A program made the translations under genes and the position numbers. A DNA stretch of 34,429 nucleotides, taken from positions 1 through 34,429 of the forward strand of contig JAQBNG010000053.1 in the NCBI GenBank assembly GCA_028288675.1, written 5' to 3'. Under the pieces are notes generated by a model, which had not been told where the DNA came from, did no database searches, and worked only from the letters and a program-made list of their open reading frames with translations. The stretch comes from Flavisolibacter sp. (lineage in GTDB: Bacteria; Bacteroidota; Bacteroidia; Chitinophagales; Chitinophagaceae). Positions 25,228-32,163 of this stretch are shown here, piece after piece (positions within the stretch are counted from its first letter, which is position 1; each line of letters opens with the position of its first letter).

Positions 25228-25605
25228 TCAGGGACAATGACATTCAGGATCATCTTCAAGGTTATAGCAGGTAATGACTTTGGTGAGGCTATCGCACTGC
25301 GCAAAAATTATACGGATGCTTTCACCACCTGTTGTGCGGCCCTGCACCGCAAAGGTTGGGCATGGTCGGTCACGCTTATTTGTTTTATTGAAGTTGATGA
25401 TACCTTTTTCCATGATCTCCCTAACTTCCTTGTCGTCAATGTGCCGGCAAGCCATGCGGCATATCGCATGTTTAGTATAAATAATTGATTTTGGATGCCG
25501 GTTAAAGGCTTCCCTCGCGACAGGTTCATTCCATCGCCTTATAATAAAAGCTAAGAAAAATAAAACCAGTAACGCAACAGAAATAAGTACGTTCCTATTC
25601 TTCAT
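25228..25605 (-). CDS. Membrane-anchored DUF4258 protein
   Basis: 125 aa from the ATG at 25605. The frame extends 12 codons upstream into the heptad repeat and is not preferred. A single transmembrane helix at about 5-23 is followed by RRW. The DUF4258 domain spans about 42-117: YTKHAICRMACRHIDDKEVREIM, a central GRTTGGESIRIIFAQC, and TKVITCYNLED. The domain belongs to the RelE/BrnT-like fold group, but here it is tethered to the membrane and no antitoxin gene is adjacent. A toxin role is therefore not supported. Seven Cys in the mature part would suit disulfides or metal binding outside the cytoplasm. Confidence 0.75.
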   Translation of the reverse strand: MKNRNVLISVALLVLFFLAFIIRRWNEPVAREAFNRHPKSIIYTKHAICRMACRHIDDKEVREIMEKGIINFNKTNKRDRPCPTFAVQGRTTGGESIRIIFAQCDSLTKVITCYNLEDDPECHCP

Positions 25606-25626
25606 TTCCGGATAATTACCGCCAAT

Positions 25627-25749
25627 ATAAGCAATAGGCAACAGGCAATAAGCAATTGCAAAATAAGGCAGTAGTAGCTAGTTTTCAGTTTGCAATTTAT
25701 GGGTAACAGCGAACCGTCAACTGCTTATTGCCTATTGACCATTGCCCCT
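25627..25749. repeat. Inverted heptad repeat pair without ORF
   Basis: Left arm of 7-bp units ATAAGCA, ATAGGCA, ACAGGCA, ATAAGCA, ATTGCAA (25627-25661). Right arm TGCTTAT, TGCCTAT, TGACCAT, TGCCCCT (25722-25749), the complement of the left units in order with a few changes. The 60-bp core encodes nothing visible. It lies in the divergent region between the DUF4258 gene and mtaB. Confidence 0.7.
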
Positions 25750-25779
25750 CCTTAACAATTTCCTAATACTTCAGCCCAC

Positions 25780-25811
25780 TTTTTTCGCTGAGGCACATAT
25801 GGCTACCTTTG
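25780..25811 (+). promoter_or_regulatory. Promoter of mtaB with a near-zero leader
   Basis: TACCTTTG (25804-25811) is a perfect -7 match. TTTTTC (25780-25785), 18 bp upstream, approximates the -33 element. The expected start lies at or within a base or two of the ATG at 25818. Confidence 0.5.
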
Positions 25812-25817
25812 CCCCTC

Positions 25818-27092
25818 ATGGAAAAACAGCGTTCAGTTGCCTTTCATACGCTTGGCTGCAAGCTTAATTTTTCGGAAACTTCTACTCTTTCCCGTACGCT
25901 GGAAAGCGAGGGCTTTCTGAAAAAAGACTTTGATGATGTAGCTGATGTTTATGTAATTAACACTTGTTCGGTTACCGATAATGCGGATAAAGAATGCCGC
26001 CAACTGGTGCGCCGTATTCAGCGTAAAGCACCGGAAAGTTTAGTAGTGATCACAGGCTGCTATGCGCAATTAAAGCCAAAAGAAATTTCACAAATCCCCG
26101 GTGTGAACCTGGTATTGGGCGCTGCTGAAAAATTTAATATCGCATCTCACCTCCGTGAATTAACGAAGAATGATTCCGTCAAAATAAGCAGTTGTGATAT
26201 TGAAGACGTTTCGGGGTTCAATGCGTCTTATTCACTCAACGACAGAACAAGAACTTTTTTAAAAGTACAGGACGGCTGCGATTACACCTGCACTTTTTGC
26301 ACTATACCAATGGCTCGTGGAAAGAGCAGAAGCGACAGCATTGGAAATGTTGTTCGCAACGCAGAGCAGCTAGCTGAAAAAGGCGTAAAAGAAATTGTAT
26401 TGACCGGCGTAAACCTTGGCGATTTTGGTAAGGGTGCCGATGGCGCCAGGAAAAATGAAGAGAACTTTTACCAATTAGTCCAGGCATTAGAAGGCGTTCA
26501 AGGCATCGACCGGTATCGCATTTCTTCTATTGAACCAAACTTACTTACAAGGGAAATTATTGAAGCGGTTGCAGGGAGCAAAAAATTTCTACCGCATTTT
26601 CATATTCCACTTCAAAGCGGTAGCAATGAAATTTTAGGTTTGATGCGTCGGCGGTATAAAAGAGAAGTGTATGCAGAACGCGTAGAGTTGATCAAATCTT
26701 TGATGCCGCACTGCGCTATTGGTGTAGATGTGATCGTTGGTTTTCCATCGGAAAGTGATCTGCATTTTAAAGAGACCTTTGATTTTCTGCATGCGCTGGA
26801 TATTTCTTATTTGCATGTATTTACCTATTCGGAAAGAGATGGTACTAAAGCTTTGGACATTAAGCCTGTAGTTCCTGTAAACATTCGTCACGAACGTAAT
26901 AAATCCCTGCGCAATCTTAGTTATATGAAGATGCAATGCTTCACTGAACAGCACCACGGTCAAATCAGGAAAGTATTATTTGAAGGAAAAGGCAGGGCTG
27001 ATATGATGGAAGGCTATACCGATAACTATATTCGTATTACGACCCCATTTAGGGAAGAGTGGGCAAATAAAATTGTTGACTGGAAGATTTAA
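25818..27092 (+). CDS. mtaB: tRNA (N6-L-threonylcarbamoyladenosine37-C2)-methylthiotransferase
   Basis: Radical-SAM methylthiotransferase of 424 aa that converts t6A37 to ms2t6A37 in ANN-decoding tRNAs. UPF0004 domain with auxiliary-cluster Cys14 (TLGCKLN), Cys50 (INTCSVT) and Cys81 (ITGCYAQ). The radical-SAM CxxxCxxC is at 154/158/161 (GCDYTCTFCTIPMARG), followed by EIVLTGVNLGDFG, HFHIPLQSGS and a C-terminal TRAM-like region (GRADMMEGYTDNYIRI). TLGCKxN and the TIPMARGKSRS context separate MtaB from MiaB and RimO. The ATG at 25818 is chosen over an upstream TTG because the promoter -7 element covers the TTG. Confidence 0.93.
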   Translation: MEKQRSVAFHTLGCKLNFSETSTLSRTLESEGFLKKDFDDVADVYVINTCSVTDNADKECRQLVRRIQRKAPESLVVITGCYAQLKPKEISQIPGVNLVLGAAEKFNIASHLRELTKNDSVKISSCDIEDVSGFNASYSLNDRTRTFLKVQDGCDYTCTFCTIPMARGKSRSDSIGNVVRNAEQLAEKGVKEIVLTGVNLGDFGKGADGARKNEENFYQLVQALEGVQGIDRYRISSIEPNLLTREIIEAVAGSKKFLPHFHIPLQSGSNEILGLMRRRYKREVYAERVELIKSLMPHCAIGVDVIVGFPSESDLHFKETFDFLHALDISYLHVFTYSERDGTKALDIKPVVPVNIRHERNKSLRNLSYMKMQCFTEQHHGQIRKVLFEGKGRADMMEGYTDNYIRITTPFREEWANKIVDWKI

Positions 27093-27100
27093 GCATAGCG

Positions 27101-27391
27101 ATGAAAAAATATTTAGCCATAGCCAAATTTGTATGGAGCGAGGAAATGATGGAATTGATTGCTGAACACCGTGAACACATCAACTCATTGATTGAAGAAC
27201 AGGTGATAGACCATTATGCAGTAAGCATGGAACTACAGACAGTTTGGATTACCATGAATGCTAAGAGTAAGGTAGAAATAAAGAAGCTTTTGTCTCCTTC
27301 CCCTCTGGTTAAACACTGGAAGATCCAAATAAGTGAATTGATGGTGTGGGACGGGCAGAATTACCGGTTGCCTGCAGTGCAATTGAACTGA
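27101..27391 (+). CDS. Small YCII/muconolactone-isomerase-like protein
   Basis: 96 aa: MKKYLAIAKFVWSEEMMELI, then EHREHINSLIEEQVIDHYAVSMELQTVWITMNAKSKVEIKKLL in pieces, ending MVWDGQNYRLPAVQLN. The beta-alpha-beta-beta-alpha-beta pattern with central strand ...QTVWITMNA is that of a ferredoxin-like dimeric alpha/beta barrel, as in YCII and muconolactone delta-isomerase families. No catalytic residues can be assigned. It starts 8 bp after mtaB and is surely co-transcribed, but a link to tRNA modification is not evident. Confidence 0.72.
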   Translation: MKKYLAIAKFVWSEEMMELIAEHREHINSLIEEQVIDHYAVSMELQTVWITMNAKSKVEIKKLLSPSPLVKHWKIQISELMVWDGQNYRLPAVQLN

Positions 27392-27445
27392 TGAAAAACA
27401 AAAGTATTTTTTAGAAAATATTTTTTTCAGTATAGTCGTTCCCCT

Positions 27446-27453
27446 TATTTTTG
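27446..27453 (+). promoter_or_regulatory. Promoter -7 element of tRNA-Val
   Basis: TATTTTTG matches TAnnTTTG, and the extended TATTTTTGCAC is the same as upstream of the DUF2723 gene. A T-rich stretch about 20 bp upstream replaces a clear -33. The transcript would have a 5' leader of about 55 nt. Confidence 0.5.
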
Positions 27454-27515
27454 CACTCCTTTAGCCACTTACAGCAAGCATAAGGTTGCCGGAAAAGGTC
27501 AGTTCTAATATTATC

Positions 27516-27590
27516 GGGAGTTTAGCTCAGTTGGTTCAGAGCATCTGCCTTACAAGCAGAGGGTCGGCGGTTCGAGCCCGTCAACTCCCA
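27516..27590 (+). tRNA. tRNA-Val (anticodon TAC)
   Basis: The cloverleaf can be folded by eye: acceptor GGGAGTT/AACTCCC with discriminator A at 27590, D-arm GCTC...GAGC, anticodon stem TCTGC/GCAGA with loop CTTACAA (anticodon TAC at 27551-27553), variable loop GGGTC, and T-arm GGCGG TTCGAGC CCGTC with one G-U pair. CCA is not encoded. It reads GUA and other GUN valine codons. Solitary, with its own promoter and terminator. Confidence 0.95.
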
Positions 27591-27601
27591 CGCAGTCTGG
27601 T

Positions 27602-27636
27602 AAAGGGTTTCAAGAAATTGGAACCCTTTTTTATTT
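27602..27636 (+). terminator. Terminator after tRNA-Val
   Basis: AAAGGGTTTC (27602-27611) pairs with GGAACCCTTT (27620-27629) over 10 bp with one G-U pair, and TTTATTT follows. Confidence 0.75.
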
Positions 27637-27741
27637 CTGCTGGTTTAAACAATTGTAGCTGTGTTTCCACTTCCGGCACCTTGCAAGTGCACAATCTATT
27701 TTTATCAAAGCGCTTTATTTTTCGTTTTAAAACCTTTTTTT

Positions 27742-28961
27742 ATGCAAAAGAAAAAGTATGACACAGCTGTAATCCTGCCATTTCTTCCTGGCAAAAACAG
27801 GTTACAGTAGTTATGAAGGCCACCGGCTTCGCTTCTTATTCGACGAGGATTGGGACTGCATTAAACAGAAGTATTGGCGCAAAAAAATAGAAAAGCAGCT
27901 TCGGTACATAGCAAAAGCTTGGCTCTCGTTTTCGCAGCATCGGGCATGTGCCGATAAAGGAAGCTTGTAGGGATCCTTTTCTTCAAAACAAAATCTTGCA
28001 ATCCATTCTATTCTTGCGTACAGAATTTGGACTGGGCAAAACCTTTAAGCTACTGGGTTTAAGAGCGTCGCTCTACCGGGAATGGACAAGTAGAGAAAAA
28101 ACTAGATGCCCAGTGTCCAAGAATGCTCTTTGCCTGAAGCGGTATCCGAACCAATTGAGAGAGGAAGAAATCCAGAAGATAAAAGCCCTGCTTATCTCTC
28201 CTACCTACCGACGTTGGCCTATTAGTTCTATTGCTGCATTTGGACTGCGCAAAAGCTGGTCGTAGTCAGTCTCAAGTCTTGGTATAAGTATGCACGGCTT
28301 ATGGACTTAAAACATCCACCAGATAAGTGGGGTAAAAAGAAAGTTGGATTAAGAGCCACTAAGTGCAATGAATATCTGCATATCGACACCACCTACTTCT
28401 TTCAACGGGCAAGAAGGTTTGCATTATGTGGTTATGGACAACTTCTATAAAATGATTCTTGGATTTCATGTAGAGGAAGCCATATGTTTTAACCTAATCA
28501 AAGGTGCGTTGCAAAATGCGCCGCTCTTAACAATAAGCACCTATCCCGATCAAAGTGAATGTTTTTTGGTGGCAGATGGCGGAAGGGAAAACCACAATCA
28601 AAGGCTTGATGAATTTATCGCTTCTCTTATGGATTTTAAGATGACTAAAATAAAGGCGAAAGACATCCAATTTTCCAACTCTCCAATTGAAGCCATTCAT
28701 AGAATACTCAAAGGACGCTATCTTCAAAAACAAAAGTTTAAAAGCATCGAAACGCCAAAAGAAGTGTATTTTAATGTTCCTTTGAAATTTGATGCAGGAC
28801 AACGAATGAAAAAGGCCATAACGGCAAGAATCATTAAAAACAAAACATCTTCATGTAGCGCTTGCACTACCTGGCAAGTCTCTACCCCACTTTCGGCTGC
28901 ACAGCCTCTTCTAAAGTGTTCTGCTCTTCCCCCGACAAAATCTATCTACGATACACCGTAG
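27742..28961 (+). pseudogene. Degraded DDE (rve-type) transposase
   Basis: Transposase relic in at least three pieces. MQKKKYDTAV at 27742 resembles an IS transposase N-terminus but stops after 22 codons. The helix-turn-helix-like part is open at 27948-28265 (...QLREEEIQKIKALLISPTYRRWPISSIA). The frame shifts near 28250-28262 (LVVVSLKSWYKYARLMDLKHPP continues in another frame). A one-base insertion near 28395 (ttcttt for ttctt) returns to the first frame as NGQEGLHYVVMDNFYKM. The DDE triad is present: Asp at 28385 (HIDTTYF), Asp at 28575 (VADGGREN) and Glu at 28689 (SNSPIEAIHRILK), about 37 residues between the last two. The rve core of IS3/IS481-like elements is the best match. Terminal inverted repeats were not found, so the boundaries are approximate. 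Not functional. Confidence 0.8.
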
Positions 28962-29124
28962 GTCGATGCCCGATTCACTAATAAAGTATACAAGCGGTTT
29001 GATTTTAGTCTCAGGCACGATACCCCGCCGACTAAAGATGACATAATCGAAACAATTTAACCTCTCTATTGCGGAAATTATTTGATAAGCTTTGACCCTT
29101 AGCGGATTTTTGATTTAGCTATGA

Positions 29125-29346
29125 TTATTCCAAATGCTTATCCACTTTTTTGTAACCCCATAAACCGAAATCTGTTCCTTCAAATTGTAATTTGCTGTGT
29201 AACCGGCAGATCATGCTAAATATTTCTTCATTATCCTTATCATCAAAGCCAGTTCCATCAGTCAACACTTTTTGATTTTTAAGTTCAAAAAATTCTCGTC
29301 TAACGTTGTTGCCACCTGCAACCGCTGTGCTCATAACCTTTTCCAT
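29125..29346 (-). CDS. Small hypothetical protein
   Basis: 73 aa: MEKVMSTAVAGGNNVRREFF, then charged residues, ending LWGYKKVDKHLE. No family, signal or membrane segment is recognised. A second in-frame ATG at codon 5 is an equally good start. It is divergent from the histidine kinase gene, 62 bp apart, and about 160 bp of featureless sequence separates it from the transposase relic. Composition looks protein-like but a chance ORF cannot be excluded. Confidence 0.45.
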   Translation of the reverse strand: MEKVMSTAVAGGNNVRREFFELKNQKVLTDGTGFDDKDNEEIFSMICRLHSKLQFEGTDFGLWGYKKVDKHLE

Positions 29347-29408
29347 AGGTTGGGCGACATTGGCATGCGATTTAGATTACACTTTTAATCGCTAAATGTA
29401 TTGCAGAT

Positions 29409-30590
29409 ATGAGTGACAAGCCACTAGAATCATATTTTCCGGATATAGTAGCAGAAGTAAAAGGATTTGCCATTTTTATGATGGATACTGATGGTGTAAT
29501 ACAAACATGGAATATAGGGTGCGAATTAATGAAAGGTTTTAAAGCAGAGGATGCAATAGGAGAGAATTTTAGGATTCTTTTCCCTGACTTTTTAAGAGAT
29601 CAGCACCTGCCTGAAAAAGAAAGACAAATAGCAAAAGACACAGGCAGATTTGAAGGCGAAAACTGGCGGGTAAAAAAGAACGGAGATCTATTTTGGGCAT
29701 TTGTAGTATTGACACGAGTTACCGATGAAGAAGGGAACCATATCGGTTATGTAAAAATTACCCAGGATCAAACTGACAAGAAAAAATATCTAGACCAGTT
29801 AAATAGTAAGATTGAAGATATCAGGAAGATCAACCAAAAACTCGATACCGTCAATAATGAACTGCTTAAATCAAATTCTAATCTCGAAGAATTCGCATAC
29901 GCATCATCGCATGACCTGCAGGCGCCTTTAAGAAATATGATTTATTATGTAGGACGTTTAAAGGATGAATTAGAAACACAGCTAAATGAGAAACAGCTCG
30001 AATTTTTTAAACGGATCGAAAATTCGGGCAGCCGAATGGTAAGCCTCATAGAAGATTTATTATCCTTCTCCTATATTAGTAAGGGTACAGCCCAAAAATC
30101 TGAAATTGATTTAAACCAGCAGGTGAAAGATGTATTAGAAGACCTGGAACTCGACGTATTGCAAAAAGGGGCAAAAATTACCGTTGAAAAACTACCTAAG
30201 GTCCGGGGAGACCGTCGCCAGTTTCAGCAATTTTTCCAAAATTTAATCGGCAATGCGATTAAGTACGCAAAGCCAAATGTGGTACCGGAGATACAAATTT
30301 CTTCAAACGAAGTGACAGGACGTGAAGCAAAGGCAAGCCTTCCAACTGAAGAGGCGGATAGAAAGTATTATTTTATCCAGTTGAAAGATAACGGAATTGG
30401 TTTTGAGCCGGAGTATGCCGAAGATATTTTTAAAGTATTCACCCGCTTGCATGGGGCTTCAGATTATTCGGGCTCAGGTGTAGGGCTTAGCATTGTGCAA
30501 AAAGTTGTAGAAAATCATAACGGCTATATTTGGGCGGAAAGTAAACCTGGAGAAGGGGCAAGTTTTAAAATACTTCTCCCGGTAGATTAA
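29409..30590 (+). CDS. Soluble PAS-domain sensor histidine kinase
   Basis: 393 aa without membrane helices. A PAS domain spans about 8-125: FAIFMMDTDGVIQTWNIGCE, GENFRILFP, and the PAC-like NWRVKKNGDLFWAFVVLTRVTDEEGN. A coiled coil follows at about 124-160. The HisKA domain has phospho-acceptor His168 in YASSHDLQAPLRNM. The HATPase domain has N-box Asn282 (NLIGNAIKYAKP), G1 box DNGIGFEPEYAEDIFKVFTRLH (327-348) and G2 box GSGVGLSIVQ (355-364). The H-box and G-box wording is that of phytochrome-like kinases common in Bacteroidota, but no GAF/PHY domain or chromophore Cys is present. No response regulator gene is in the window, so the partner is unknown. Confidence 0.92.
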   Translation: MSDKPLESYFPDIVAEVKGFAIFMMDTDGVIQTWNIGCELMKGFKAEDAIGENFRILFPDFLRDQHLPEKERQIAKDTGRFEGENWRVKKNGDLFWAFVVLTRVTDEEGNHIGYVKITQDQTDKKKYLDQLNSKIEDIRKINQKLDTVNNELLKSNSNLEEFAYASSHDLQAPLRNMIYYVGRLKDELETQLNEKQLEFFKRIENSGSRMVSLIEDLLSFSYISKGTAQKSEIDLNQQVKDVLEDLELDVLQKGAKITVEKLPKVRGDRRQFQQFFQNLIGNAIKYAKPNVVPEIQISSNEVTGREAKASLPTEEADRKYYFIQLKDNGIGFEPEYAEDIFKVFTRLHGASDYSGSGVGLSIVQKVVENHNGYIWAESKPGEGASFKILLPVD

Positions 30591-30618
30591 ACACCGTAAA
30601 GCGGTGTTGTTTTGTTCT
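30590..30618 (+). terminator. Terminator after histidine kinase gene
   Basis: AACACCG (30590-30596) pairs with CGGTGTT (30602-30608), with loop TAAAG, followed by GTTTTGTTCT. A 7-bp stem beginning at the last base of the kinase stop codon. Confidence 0.6.
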
Positions 30619-30639
30619 AAACTGATGTGCTATTAAACA

Positions 30640-31108
30640 ACCGTAAAGGTGCACTCTTATACTTATTTCCTTAGAAGTTACTCACACATAAAAACTTTAG
30701 CGGGTAGCACTCATACTACGCCTTTGTGTTATGCGGTAAAACTTTTCAATTAGTTTACTTACCGGCAATTTTCAATCAATTAGTGTTGATGATGAAGCAG
30801 ACTTAATTACAAGCTATTGTTAATGGGAAACCAGCCACGGGTTACGCCATTACGCTGCCCGGTTACTTTCGTTATCTCTATGATAGGGAGAAATATCTGT
30901 CAGGAAAAAGATGATTTTACCGGTAGCAATAAGGATTACCAGGTTACACTATCTAAGTATTAATGAGCTCATAAACCAGGGTTGGCAACCAAAAGAAAAA
31001 TCGCATTATTTGTTTCTTTTCAAACGTCAATTTAGCAATTTCTCCATGGTGTAGCGAAGGTTAGAATTCGCAGATCTACTCACCTTATCCAAGTGCTTTT
31101 ATCACTTT
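30640..31108. other. Intergenic stretch with CACTCTT repeat copy 6
   Basis: CACTCTTATACTTATTTCC at 30652-30670 is a short copy of the intergenic repeat family. A 47-codon frame at 30911-31054 (ending INELINQGWQPKEKSHYLFL, then FKRQFSNFSMV) has no recognised relatives and may be a gene remnant. AAGTG/CACTT followed by TTTTATTTT at 31091-31115 could be a weak plus-strand terminator. Otherwise nothing is seen. Confidence 0.4.
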
Positions 31109-31558
31109 TTATTTTGGCTTATAAACGTGTATGGATTGTCCAACCAACTTCCATTTACCCTTACTCTTTTCCAAAATTCTAAATTCGTAGGTATAGCTCT
31201 TACTACCATCTTTTGCCGTTGACTCTTCATCATGACTCACCCAGGCATTATTGCCACTCACCCTCATTTTGTAATTTGTATTAATTGAAGATCCCCCTTG
31301 GCCAACCATGGTGGCGGGTGGGTTAATCATCAGATCAGGCGATAAATCAAGTGTCGTACCATCACCAGTTGAAATTAAGATCCTGCTGTAAGGCTTGATG
31401 AGCCAACACGCTGCGTGGCCTTTAATATCACCCGATCGCCAGGTTGCCGATTCCCTTTGGAGCAATGTTTTAATGGCAAGCTCTTCGCCATTTTGACCGT
31501 AAGCGTGGCTTAATGAACTGGCAACAATAAGGAGTAGAAGCAGGTGCATTTTTTTCAT
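31109..31558 (-). CDS. Secreted NTF2-like (SnoaL/DUF4440-type) protein
   Basis: 149 aa. Signal peptide MKKMHLLLLLIVASSLSHAYG, cleaved near AYG-Q. The mature part begins EELAIKTLLQRESATWRSGD, the usual first helix of NTF2-like domains. It continues CWLIKPYSRILIST and ends with strand pairs KSYTYEFRILEKSKGKWKLVG and HVYKPK, a typical NTF2-like close. Such proteins bind small ligands or act as simple enzymes; no active site can be assigned. Stands alone. Confidence 0.7.
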   Translation of the reverse strand: MKKMHLLLLLIVASSLSHAYGQNGEELAIKTLLQRESATWRSGDIKGHAACWLIKPYSRILISTGDGTTLDLSPDLMINPPATMVGQGGSSINTNYKMRVSGNNAWVSHDEESTAKDGSKSYTYEFRILEKSKGKWKLVGQSIHVYKPK

Positions 31559-32163
31559 AATAATTTGTAGCTATTCATGTATAGCCTATTTAAAGATACG
31601 TTGGATGCTGCTCGTCGACGATAGAATGCAACGTAGGTTCGTTAACCATTTTTGCCGAGTGGATGGTAGCTTAAACAAGCTTCTATATGTTTCTTTATTT
31701 CGAAAAAAGAAAATCAAATGATGTTAGCTGGTTTAGCGGTAGAGTACCCAGGGAATGGAGTAATATGCAGGAAAACTTTTTACACATTTAAGTTAAGCTA
31801 TCGTGTTCCCAGAGATAATTTTACCGAGGACTTAGAAAAAGCAGACTTACTATGGCTGGATAAGAGTACCACAACTACAGTGATGTCAAACAGTAAGCGC
31901 CCTAAGTAAAAGGGCCTTCTTTCACCGCAGGTTTCCACGTGTATTTTCTACCTTTTAATAAGTTGAATCTATCAATATATCAGGGAAAATGCAGCCTGCA
32001 TCACGTAGTCATTCAGGGCTTTTACCCGCGCTATATTAAATCACTCAAGTGGTTCTAAAGTAATCCCTTAGTGAAGCAAATAAGAATGTACTTCTGAAGG
32101 AAAACTTACTACGTTTATCATTGAACCCCGGTTCAATTCTGATCCAAACCAAAATAATTGCCT
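31559..32163. other. 605-bp intergenic region
   Basis: No convincing gene. A 63-codon frame at 31718-31909 has no protein-like pattern. A short GCCCT/AGGGC hairpin near 31897-31913 is followed by CTTCTTT and could be a weak terminator. The AT-rich stretch before 32164 should hold the promoter of the next gene, but no clear TAnnTTTG was identified. Confidence 0.35.

Noticed and set aside
25228-25749. DUF4258 gene plus neighbour as a toxin-antitoxin pair
   Set aside because: There is no small antitoxin ORF next to it, and the protein carries a membrane helix.
2127-25749. Heptad arrays as a CRISPR array
   Set aside because: Units are 7 bp, degenerate and without spacers, and no cas genes are present.
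27486-27761. 91-codon ORF across the tRNA gene
   Set aside because: It translates tRNA-Val and its terminator; no protein-like pattern.
31718-31909. 63-codon ORF
   Set aside because: No signal, domain or composition bias typical of the neighbouring genes; likely chance.
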